From JAULUH01 sp032111745 (lineage in GTDB: Bacteria > Chloroflexota > Anaerolineae > JAAEKA01), in assembly GCA_032111745.1 (NCBI GenBank), contig JAULUH010000223.1:1-5939 (forward strand): a stretch of 5,939 nucleotides of DNA, read 5' to 3'. The notes under the pieces were generated by a model. It was not told the origin of the DNA and did not search any database. It saw only the letters and a program-made list of their open reading frames with translations. Of the stretch, positions 1 through 5,938 are shown piece by piece. Position 1 is the stretch's first letter. The number at the start of each line of letters is the position of its first letter. Both the position numbers and the translations under genes were made by a program.

Positions 1-1
1 G

Positions 2-109
2 CTGGAGCTGAGTGTGGCGCTGACGCTGGCGGTGCTCCTGCTGGTGGTGTCGTTCGCCGTGCTGTTTGTGGTGAAGGGGCTGTTGCGGCAGAGGGTGCGT
101 GCGGGATAG
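2..109 (+). CDS. C-terminal end of a probable ABC-transporter permease (5' end outside window)
   Basis: The second frame is open from the left edge and ends at a TAG at 107-109, giving 35 residues that begin LELSVALTLAVLLLVVSFAV. This is one long hydrophobic membrane-spanning segment followed by a short basic tail (KGLLRQRVRAG). Such an ending, a last transmembrane helix and a positively charged cytoplasmic tail, is typical of inner-membrane permease subunits of ABC importers, for example of the tungstate/molybdate/sulfate type. The visible part is too short to identify the substrate, and another polytopic membrane protein is possible. The gene converges on the minus-strand genes to its right, so it is not in their operon. 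Confidence 0.4.
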   Translation: MELSVALTLAVLLLVVSFAVLFVVKGLLRQRVRAG

Positions 110-373
110 ACCCTGGATTCCTGGATCACGAACGCGCGAAGGTTAGGCGAATTCACGGCGCGCAGAGCGCGAAATCCGGAGCCGCGAAGAACGGAGCACG
201 AAGCGCGAAGCACGGAGCTCGCGTTGCCCTTATGCACTTCTCAGGCAAGCAGGATGGGCAGGATGGAGAGGGTGTAGAGGGATTGGGGGCGGTGAGCGGT
301 TTGGGGAACGGGTGGGACAGATTGTTGTGAGCGAATCTGGTGAGCGATTTCTGGTGAGGGACAGGGTGCAGGG
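110..373. other. Convergent intergenic region without a recognisable gene
   Basis: This stretch separates the stop of the plus-strand permease fragment from the stop of the minus-strand Usp protein. Open frames here have no recognisable protein character. It is rich in short degenerate repeats: GCGAAG/ACGGAGC words between about 130 and 221, and three GTGAGCG-containing words starting at 292, 327 and 340. I see no convincing hairpin plus T-run for either convergent gene, so any terminator here is not obvious by eye. Confidence 0.6.
183..221. repeat. Two imperfect 18-base direct repeats
   Basis: Bases 183-200 (CGCGAAGAACGGAGCACG) and 204-221 (CGCGAAGCACGGAGCTCG) match at 16 of 18 positions with a 21-base period. 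A weaker third copy, CGCGAAATCCGGAGC, lies at 168-182 (12 of 15). The words resemble the CACGAAG-type degenerate intergenic repeats common in large GC-rich environmental genomes; that comparison is from memory. No function can be assigned. Confidence 0.5.
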
Positions 374-2098
374 CTAGCTGCAGACGAGGACGGAGCAGGT
401 GGCTTCGCGCAGGATGCCGTCGACGGTGCTGCGCACGAAGAGCTCGCCGAAGGGGGAGTAGCCGGTGTCGCCAAGGATGATCAGGTCACAGCCCTGGTCT
501 ACGACGGTCTTGATGATGGTGCGGGCCACGGCGCTGGTGGTGTCTTTGCTCTGGGGGTCGGGGCTTTTGAAGAAGCCGCGGCTGGGGACCTGGTGCTGTT
601 TGAGGTAGGCGGTGGCGTTCTCGAGGATGGCGGGGGTGGTGCGGGGACTTTCCTCGACGGTGACCACGGTCACGGGGATGTCCCAGTGCCGGCCGAGGTA
701 GGCGGCGACGTAGAGGGCCTCTTCGCTGTAGGGGCTGCCGTCATAGGCCAGCAAGGCCCGGCTGAGCTGGGGCCGGGCCGGGGAGAGGACGAGGACCGGG
801 CAGGTGACCCGGCGGATGATGCCCTGGATCTCGGAGCCCATGAGCTGGCCGTGGCGGGCGGACTGTATGGAGTCCAGGGATAGGATGACCAGGTCGTAGC
901 CGCGGCTGTTGGCGTAGGCGTCCTCGGCGCCGGTGCCGATCTCCCCCCGGAATTTCCAGGGGACGGCGGCGGCGGTGCAGCGCGCGGCGAACTGTTCCAG
1001 CAGGGGTGCCGCCGCGAGGTGGTCGGCCGGGCTCGCACCGGTGAAGAGGGCGTGGAGGCGGCTCTGCTCGCGGGTGGCGACGTCCAGGGCGTGCTCGAGG
1101 AGCTGCCAGGCGGCGGGGGTGGCCGCGATGGGGGCCAGCACTTCGGCGAAGAGCCGGTCGGCGCCGCGCGGCTCGACCCGATCGATGCGCCATTGGCCGG
1201 GCGCGGGGCGGGTCTCCCAGACCCACTGCAGGCGGGGGGTGTATTTCTCCACGAAGCCGCGGGCGGCCACGGCTACGGCAGCCTCTTTCTCGGGCCCTTG
1301 CTCCAGGTAGGAGCGGTTCTCCATGAGCCACAGGTAGAGGTCGGCGTCGGTGTTGGTGGGGAATGACTCGTGCAGGTTGTGCTGGTGGATGGTGGCCACC
1401 ACGGGCAGGTAGACGTCGTCGTACCAGATGGTGACCGCCTCTTCCCAGGCGATGTCCTGCTGGCGTTCCTGGCTCAGCACGTAGCCGGGCACGGCCATGT
1501 GCTCCTGCAGCCGGCGGTAGCCGCCGACCTCGGTCACCTCCAGGGTGGCCTCTGGCCGCAGCTCGAGGAGGCGGGTGCGCTGCAGGAACTCCTCCCGCTC
1601 CAGGGCCAGCACCAGGACGTCCAGGTCGGCGTCGAGGGTGTCGACGGTGAGGGGCACGGGGCTGATGAACTCGGTGACGTAGGCCTCGACGAGGCGGTTG
1701 CCCAGCTCCCGGGCCACGGAGAGGCGGTGGTTGCCGTCCTTGACGAAATAGACCTCGCCGACCTGGTAGAGTTCCACGGGTGGCAGGCCACCGAAGCTGT
1801 GGGCGGCGACGTAGATCCACTTCCAGCGCTCGCGCAGTTTTTCCTGTTTGGGCCAGAAGGCGCGGGTGAAGTCGCGGTATTTGCCGAGGCTGCCGACGAT
1901 TTTGTCCAGGGGGACTTGCTGGAGGCCGCGCTCGCGGGAGATGTGCAGGCCCAGTTTTTGCTGGACCTCGGCGAAGGGGAGAAGGTCGGCGGATTGGCCG
2001 CGCAGCAGGGCGGTGATGCCCTGCAGGAAGGCCTGGCGCTTGGCGTGGTCGAAGCGGCGATGGGCGATGGCGCCGGTGGGGAGGTAGTCGTCGCTCAT
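374..2098 (-). CDS. ParB-like DGNHR / DUF4032-like / tandem universal stress (Usp) fusion protein
   Basis: This 574-residue soluble protein has three parts. Residues about 10-145 form a ParB/sulfiredoxin-like domain: the lead-in IVGSLGKYRDFTRAFWP (68-83... region) precedes VYFVKDGNHRLSVARELG, with DGNHR at 121-125. Residues about 190-290 (GYRRLQEH, then EEAVTIWYDDVYLPVV and DADLYLWLMENRSYL) resemble the DUF4032-type region that often follows this domain. Residues about 316-440 and 446-574 are two Usp domains; the second begins RALLAYDGSPYSEEAL. Usp domains bind ATP or other nucleotides and act in stress responses. The ATP loop of the second copy is GDTG(x9)RST (543-558), with Arg where a Gly is usual; the first copy has lost its GxxG and keeps only GS (421-422). 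The ATG follows an in-frame stop closely, so the start is well fixed, although the nearest GGAGGG is about 16 bases upstream. It lies 75 bases after the hydantoinase gene, probably co-transcribed. The domain calls are firm; the cellular role is unknown, with a nucleotide-sensing DNA- or protein-binding regulator as the best guess. Confidence 0.85.
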   Translation of the reverse strand: MSDDYLPTGAIAHRRFDHAKRQAFLQGITALLRGQSADLLPFAEVQQKLGLHISRERGLQQVPLDKIVGSLGKYRDFTRAFWPKQEKLRERWKWIYVAAHSFGGLPPVELYQVGEVYFVKDGNHRLSVARELGNRLVEAYVTEFISPVPLTVDTLDADLDVLVLALEREEFLQRTRLLELRPEATLEVTEVGGYRRLQEHMAVPGYVLSQERQQDIAWEEAVTIWYDDVYLPVVATIHQHNLHESFPTNTDADLYLWLMENRSYLEQGPEKEAAVAVAARGFVEKYTPRLQWVWETRPAPGQWRIDRVEPRGADRLFAEVLAPIAATPAAWQLLEHALDVATREQSRLHALFTGASPADHLAAAPLLEQFAARCTAAAVPWKFRGEIGTGAEDAYANSRGYDLVILSLDSIQSARHGQLMGSEIQGIIRRVTCPVLVLSPARPQLSRALLAYDGSPYSEEALYVAAYLGRHWDIPVTVVTVEESPRTTPAILENATAYLKQHQVPSRGFFKSPDPQSKDTTSAVARTIIKTVVDQGCDLIILGDTGYSPFGELFVRSTVDGILREATCSVLVCS

Positions 2099-2173
2099 GG
2101 GCGGACCGGGGCAGCCCTCCGTGCGTCATGTGCGATGATGACCCTACGCGAGCACGCCATTACGACCGTTGCC

Positions 2174-3823
2174 TCAGATGTTGAGGTCGCGGGGGTTGAA
2201 GGGGCGGGCTTCGACGAAGCGGCCCCAGCCGCGGTGGCCGAGGAATTCGCCGGCTTTGCAGACGACTTTGCCCCGGCTGAGGGTGAAACGCACCTGGCCG
2301 CGCAGGCGCTGGCCTTCGTAGGGGGTGTAACCGGCGATGTTGTGCAGGTTGCTGGCCTTGACGATCCACTCCACGCTGGGGTCGAAGACCACGACGTCGG
2401 CGTCGCTGCCGGGCAGCAGGGCGCCCTTGCGCGGGTAGAGGCCGAACAGCCGGGCGGGGTTGGCGGAGGTCAGGCGGGCCAGCTGGGGCCAGGTCAGGCG
2501 GCCGGCGGCGACGCCGTGGGTGGCCAGCAGGGGCAGGGCGGTCTCCAGGCCGGGGATGCCGCCGGGAGTCCTGGTGAAGGGCAGCTGGGGTTGGCCGTTG
2601 GTGATGAGGGCATCCTGCAGGGTGGCCAGGGCGCCGTTGGCCTCCTGCAGGCGGCGCACGGCGTCGTTTTCGAGGCGGCGGATGGCGTCCCGGGAGGTGC
2701 CCATGGTGCGGGCGACCTCGCGCCACTCGCGCTGCCAGCCGTCGCGCAGGCCGGCGCGCAGCACCACCATCTCGCGCTCCTCCTCGGGCAGGATGCTCAG
2801 CACCGCCTGGACCTCAGGCTTCTGCAGCGGCTGCAGGCCGTGCTTCTGGACCAGGGTGTAGTCGCAGTGGTCGGTGCCCAGGCTGTTGACCGCGCCGGCG
2901 CTCACCAGGTCCCACAGGCGGTCGGGCTCGCCCACGGCGCGCAGAGGGGGCTGCATGATGGCCCAGTCCGGATGCTCGCCGGCATACATGCGCTCGTCGA
3001 GCAGGAGGTACTGGGGGCAGGTCTCGGCAAAGGCGACCTGGCCGGCCTGCCGCGCGGCGCGGATCTGCTCCACGGAGCGGGCCACGGAGCAGTGGACCAC
3101 GTAGAGGGGGCAGCTGGCCTCCCGGGCTAATAACAGCATGCGGTGCACGGCCTCGACCTCGGCCAGGGCCGGGCGGGCCTGTCCGTGGTAGGCCAGGCCG
3201 GTGTGGCCGGCGCGGACGAGGCGCTCGGTGCTGGCGGTGACCAGGGCGTCGTTTTCGGCATGCACCATGACCATGACCCCGCGGCGGCCGGCCGCGGTGA
3301 GGATGCGCAGGAGGCTGGCGTCGTCCTGGTAGTAGTTGGGCCGGTAGGTGGTGTAGACCTTGGCGGAGGGGGTGCCCAGCTGTACCAGGTCGTCCATCCA
3401 GGACTCGAGCTCCTCGTCGTCGGGGGGCAGCTCCGTGAGCATGACGTGCAAGCCGTAATCTACCTTGGCCATATCATGGATCTCGGCCTGGCGATTGGCC
3501 ACGGCCGTGCGCACGTCCTGCCCGGGGAACTGGGTGGCGAAGTCGACCACGGTGGTCACGCCACCGCAGGCCGCGGTGCGGGTGCCGATGGCCCAGTCGT
3601 CGGGGGTCTGGTAGATGCCGGTGTCCAGGTGGATGTGGGTGTGGGGGTCTACCAGGCCGGGCAGCACCAGGCAGTCCTTGGCGTCGATGATCTCCTCGGT
3701 GGCGTCCAGCGGGAGGTCGACGCCGATGGAGTGAATGCGCTCGCCCTCGATGAGCAGGTCGGCCTGAATCTCACCCTCGGGGGTGACCAGGGTACCGTGG
3801 CGGATTAGAGTTCGTTCTGGCAT
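2174..3823 (-). CDS. Dihydropyrimidinase/D-hydantoinase-family cyclic amidohydrolase with inserted sigma70 region 4-like domain
   Basis: The 549-residue protein is a metal-dependent amidohydrolase that should open a cyclic amide ring (dihydropyrimidine, hydantoin or similar) in the cytoplasm. The short N-terminal beta domain leads to PGLVDPHTHIH, with ligands H61 and H63. K155 in SAKVYTTY is the expected carboxylated bridging lysine, and Y160, five residues on, matches the catalytic Tyr of hydantoinases. H188 (VHAEN), H244 (VVHCS) and D318 (GTDHC) complete the binuclear site. The C-terminus (HNIAGYTPYEGQ, then LGHRGWGRFV) is typical of the family. Relatives are usually about 450-480 residues; the excess is one block at about 327-412 that reads as sigma70 region 4 (separate entry). 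After it the enzyme resumes with FTRTPGGIPGLETALPLL, where the usual IPNG substrate-loop Asn is Gly; GGIPGLETALPLL is closer to dihydroorotase/allantoinase relatives, so the substrate is uncertain. AGGA stands 7 bases before the ATG, and a good promoter lies about 150 bases upstream. Confidence 0.9.
   Translation of the reverse strand: MPERTLIRHGTLVTPEGEIQADLLIEGERIHSIGVDLPLDATEEIIDAKDCLVLPGLVDPHTHIHLDTGIYQTPDDWAIGTRTAACGGVTTVVDFATQFPGQDVRTAVANRQAEIHDMAKVDYGLHVMLTELPPDDEELESWMDDLVQLGTPSAKVYTTYRPNYYQDDASLLRILTAAGRRGVMVMVHAENDALVTASTERLVRAGHTGLAYHGQARPALAEVEAVHRMLLLAREASCPLYVVHCSVARSVEQIRAARQAGQVAFAETCPQYLLLDERMYAGEHPDWAIMQPPLRAVGEPDRLWDLVSAGAVNSLGTDHCDYTLVQKHGLQPLQKPEVQAVLSILPEEEREMVVLRAGLRDGWQREWREVARTMGTSRDAIRRLENDAVRRLQEANGALATLQDALITNGQPQLPFTRTPGGIPGLETALPLLATHGVAAGRLTWPQLARLTSANPARLFGLYPRKGALLPGSDADVVVFDPSVEWIVKASNLHNIAGYTPYEGQRLRGQVRFTLSRGKVVCKAGEFLGHRGWGRFVEARPFNPRDLNI
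2639..2806 (-). other. Sigma70 region 4-like helix-turn-helix embedded in the hydantoinase
   Basis: This is residues 340-395 of the hydantoinase. In pieces it reads LPEEEREMVVLRAGLRDG, then WQREWREVARTMG, then TSRDAIRRLENDAVRRLQE. This follows the sigma70 region 4 pattern L-P-x-x-E-R-E, L-R-x-G-L-x-D-G, E-V-x-R-x-x-G, S-R-x-x-I-R-x-x-E, A-x-R-x-L in the right order and with near-family spacing. Aligned by eye to E. coli RpoD, R378, D379 and R382 fall on R584, E585 and R588, the residues that contact the -35 element (numbering from memory). There is no region 2 or 3, so it cannot be a complete sigma factor. The flanks (about 327-339 and 396-412) are probably linkers. The DNA stays in frame and has the same high G+C as its surroundings. 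Confidence 0.8.
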
Positions 3824-3830
3824 AGTATCG

Positions 3831-3834
3831 TCCT
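3831..3834 (-). promoter_or_regulatory. Ribosome binding site of the hydantoinase gene
   Basis: Read on the minus strand the context is CAGGACGATACT-ATG. AGGA sits 7 bases before the ATG at 3823-3821, which supports this start over later Met codons. Confidence 0.6.
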
Positions 3835-3846
3835 GAAACCCGGGGT

Positions 3847-3875
3847 GAACCGCAGAGGCGCAGAGGACGCAAAGG
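3847..3875 (+). repeat. Left arm of a 29-base inverted repeat
   Basis: The arm begins GAACCGCAGAGGCGCAGAGG and ends ACGCAAAGG. Its reverse complement recurs at 4102-4130 with a single mismatch (28 of 29). The arms are 226 bases apart. This arm lies in the predicted leader of the hydantoinase transcript. The CGCAGAGGCGCAGAG word resembles a dispersed intergenic repeat seen in many large environmental genomes (recollection, not a search). Confidence 0.8.
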
Positions 3876-3976
3876 CTTTCTGTTGGTCTGGCCTGGCGAT
3901 CTCTACGTCTTGGCGGTTCATCCGGTTGATGGTATCGATCATGGCACGCGCCGCCGGGGCGTCTTGTTCATTTCCC

Positions 3977-4005
3977 AGTATACACGGAAATGTCGTTGCT
4001 GTCAG
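3977..4005 (-). promoter_or_regulatory. Predicted sigma70-type promoter for the hydantoinase gene
   Basis: On the minus strand CTGACA (4005-4000, 5 of 6 to TTGACA) is followed after exactly 17 bases by TATACT (3982-3977, 5 of 6 to TATAAT). This lies in the only notably A+T-richer patch upstream of the gene. Transcription would start near 3970 and give a leader of roughly 147 bases including one arm of the inverted repeat. It implies that the hydantoinase and Usp genes have their own promoter, separate from the deaminase-sirtuin operon. The call is by consensus only. Confidence 0.5.
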
Positions 4006-4101
4006 TATGTGGCGTTCCGCACAAAGCTTTCCCAGTAGCCCACCATCTTGACCCTCGATCCTGGCAACTCGTTCCCTTCCGGCTCCTCTGGTCCAGGGTC
4101 C

Positions 4102-4130
4102 CCTTTGCGTTCTCTGCGCCTCTGCGGTTC
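4102..4130 (-). repeat. Right arm of the 29-base inverted repeat
   Basis: This is the reverse complement of 3847-3875 with one mismatch (the A of AGAACGC against the G of AGGACGC). It lies 35 bases beyond the sirtuin stop, in the trailer of that operon. The space between the arms (3876-4101) holds the predicted promoter and no recognisable gene. There is no evidence of a transposase or of target-site duplication. Confidence 0.8.
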
Positions 4131-4165
4131 GCTTCTGGCATCCGTGTCCGTCCCGGCCCGGTGCT

Positions 4166-4918
4166 CTAGGGCAATGCCATCCGTGAGAGGATTTGGGGGA
4201 GGATCTCGCCGGCGCGACCCTGGAGGTAGAGGTGGGCCAGGGGCGTGAGCTCGCTGGGCTCGGGGTTGACCTCGACCAGGCGGGCGCGGTGGTTCCAGGC
4301 GCTGTAGGGCAGGCTGGCCGCGGGCTGGACCACGCCGCTGGTGCCGACGATGAGCATGGCATCGCAGGTCTCGCTCTCGGCCACGGCCCAGTGCAGGAGG
4401 TCCACATCCAGTGTCTCGCCGAACCAGACCACGTCGGGCCGCACCAGGGCGGTGCAGCCGGGCCGGGGGCAGCGCGGGGGGATGGCGTCCTGCCCGGCCA
4501 GGTCGTCCATGGCCAGGTTGCGGTGGCCGGCCAGGCACTTGTAGCGGCGGATGCTGCCGTGGATCTCCAGCACGGTGCTGCTGCCGGCCGCGGCGTGCAG
4601 GCCGTCGACGTTCTGGGTGATGACGACGACGTGCGGCAGTCTGCGCTCCAGCTCGGCGATGGCGTGGTGGCCGGGGTTGGGCGTGCAGCTGGTGAGCAGG
4701 CCGAAGCGATACTGGTACCAGCGCCAGACCAGCTCGGGGTTGGACTGGAAGCCGCGCATGGTGGCCAGCTGCATGGGGTCGTATTGGGCCCACAGGCCGT
4801 CCCGGGCGTCGCGGAAGGTGGGGATGCCGCTCTCCTTGCTCATGCCGGCGCCGGTGAGCACCACCAGGCGGCGGCTGCGAGAAAGGATGGTGGCGGCTTG
4901 CTGCAACAGGTCGTCCAT
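4166..4918 (-). CDS. Sirtuin-type NAD-dependent protein deacylase (SIR2/CobB family)
   Basis: This complete 250-residue sirtuin removes acyl groups from protein lysines while consuming NAD. The NAD-binding motif [14 protein letters not shown] is at 23-36, QNVDGLH at 102-108, the catalytic His is H120 (LEIHGS), VVWFGE is at 163-168, VGTSG at 191-195 and VEVNPE at 215-220. Length matches bacterial CobB. Y68 and R71 (WYQYR) fit the YxxR pattern that in CobB and SIRT5 binds negatively charged succinyl or malonyl groups, so desuccinylase activity is plausible. The zinc module is unusual: C128 is followed by H132 (CLAGH) instead of a CxxC pair, and the second pair, C150 and C155, is spaced C-x4-C. 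The start lies 6 bases after the stop of the 8-oxoguanine deaminase gene with no clear ribosome site of its own, which suggests translational coupling. The gene symbol is left blank because the subfamily is not certain. Confidence 0.93.
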   Translation of the reverse strand: MDDLLQQAATILSRSRRLVVLTGAGMSKESGIPTFRDARDGLWAQYDPMQLATMRGFQSNPELVWRWYQYRFGLLTSCTPNPGHHAIAELERRLPHVVVITQNVDGLHAAAGSSTVLEIHGSIRRYKCLAGHRNLAMDDLAGQDAIPPRCPRPGCTALVRPDVVWFGETLDVDLLHWAVAESETCDAMLIVGTSGVVQPAASLPYSAWNHRARLVEVNPEPSELTPLAHLYLQGRAGEILPQILSRMALP

Positions 4919-4924
4919 GGCGGA

Positions 4925-5938
4925 TCAGGCCGCGGCGGGGCCCGGGATGGGCTCGTCGCGGATCAGGGCGCGGCTGATGGTGTTGTGGCGGGCGACCAGG
5001 GCCGGCAGGTCCAGGTCGACGATGGCGCCGTCCTGCACGCGGATGCGGCCGTTGACCACGGACAGGTCCACGCCCACGGGGGTGCAGAAGACCAGGGCGG
5101 CCAGGGGGTCGTGCAGGGCCCCGGCGAAGTCCAGGCGCTGGAGGCGGTAGCCGATGAAGTCGGCGGCCAGGCCGGGGACCAGGGCGCCGATGTCGGCGCG
5201 GCCGAGCACGGCGGCGCCGCCCAGGGTGGCCAGCTCCAGGGCGCCGGCCGCGCCCAGGGCCCCGGCTTCGCCGGGCACCCGCTGCAGCAGCAGGGCCTGG
5301 CGGGCCTCGGCCAGCATGTGGCTGGAGTCGTTGCTGGCGGAGCCGTCCACGCCGAGGCCGACCCGTGCGCCGCTGGCGCGCAGGGCCTTGATGGGTGCGA
5401 TGCCGCTGGCCAGGCGCATGTTGCTGCTGGGGCAGTGGGCGACGCCGGTGCCGGTGGCGGCGAAGAGGGCGATTTCTGCGGGGCTCATGTGCACGCAGTG
5501 GGCATGCCAGACGTCGTCGCCGGTCCAGCCCAGGTCTTCGACGTAGGCCACGGGGCGCCTGCCGAAGGTCTGCAGGCAGAACTCTTCCTCGTCCTGGGTT
5601 TCGGCCAGGTGGGTGTGCAGGCGCACGCCGTAGGCCCGGGCCATGGCCGCGCTCTCGCGCATCAGGTCGGGGGTGACGCTGAAGGGGGAGCAGGGGGCGA
5701 GGGCGACGCGCACCATGGCGAAGGGACGGGCATCGTGGAAGGTCTCGACGGCCCGCCGGCAGTCGGCCAGGATGGCGTCCTCGGTCTCGACGACGCTGTC
5801 GGGGGGCAGGCCGCCCTGGCTCTCGCCGAGGCTCATGGAGCCGCGGGTGGCGTGGAAGCGGATGCCGAGCTCGGCGGCAGCGCGGATCTCGTCGTCGATG
5901 CGGCTGCCGTTGGGGTAGAGGTAGAGGTGGTCGCTGGA
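4925..5938 (-). CDS. Probable 8-oxoguanine deaminase (amidohydrolase), N-terminus outside window
   Basis: The frame is open to the right edge, giving 337 visible residues. The internal Met at 5836 is not the start: the 34 residues before it ([18 protein letters not shown], then RFHATRGS) are conserved family sequence. About 110 N-terminal residues, including the HxH metal motif, are missing. The family is the zinc-dependent aminohydrolases near cytosine/guanine deaminase and hydroxyatrazine hydrolase. [19 protein letters not shown] is characteristic of proteins annotated 8-oxoguanine deaminase (8-oxoguanine to urate plus ammonia). Visible active-site parts are HTHLAE (108-113, metal His and catalytic Glu), HAHCVH (145-150) and GVDGSASND with metal Asp 198. 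The tail is the usual beta domain ending in [10 protein letters not shown]. The product urate would feed purine breakdown. Another aromatic deaminase of the same subgroup is the main alternative. Confidence 0.85.
   Translation of the reverse strand, partial: SSDHLYLYPNGSRIDDEIRAAAELGIRFHATRGSMSLGESQGGLPPDSVVETEDAILADCRRAVETFHDARPFAMVRVALAPCSPFSVTPDLMRESAAMARAYGVRLHTHLAETQDEEEFCLQTFGRRPVAYVEDLGWTGDDVWHAHCVHMSPAEIALFAATGTGVAHCPSSNMRLASGIAPIKALRASGARVGLGVDGSASNDSSHMLAEARQALLLQRVPGEAGALGAAGALELATLGGAAVLGRADIGALVPGLAADFIGYRLQRLDFAGALHDPLAALVFCTPVGVDLSVVNGRIRVQDGAIVDLDLPALVARHNTISRALIRDEPIPGPAAA

Noticed and set aside
241..474. A 77-codon minus-strand frame at the end of the Usp gene
   Set aside because: It overlaps the conserved end of the second Usp domain, is Ser/Pro/Ala-rich and matches no family.
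741..2129. A 462-codon minus-strand frame overlapping the Usp protein in another frame
   Set aside because: It is dominated by Pro, Arg, Gly and His, typical of a shifted reading of a GC-rich gene.
2588..2845. Reading the sigma region 4 block as a separate small gene
   Set aside because: The block is in the same frame as the hydantoinase on both sides, with no stop or ribosome site, and the enzyme needs the downstream part to complete its fold.
1370..3130. A 586-codon open frame on the plus strand across the Usp and hydantoinase genes
   Set aside because: It lies antisense to two clearly recognisable proteins, is very rich in Gly, Ala, Val and Gln in a low-complexity pattern and shows no domain. 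Long antisense frames are expected at this G+C.
4050..4100. Possible stem-loop (GACCCT at 4050-4055 with AGGGTC at 4095-4100) as terminator of the sirtuin operon
   Set aside because: The stem is only 6 bp with a large loop and no following T-run, too weak to call.
4002..4793. Frames running from the sirtuin gene into the gap downstream of it
   Set aside because: They are alternative-frame readings of the sirtuin with Arg/Pro/His-rich sequence; the parts in the gap show no protein motif.
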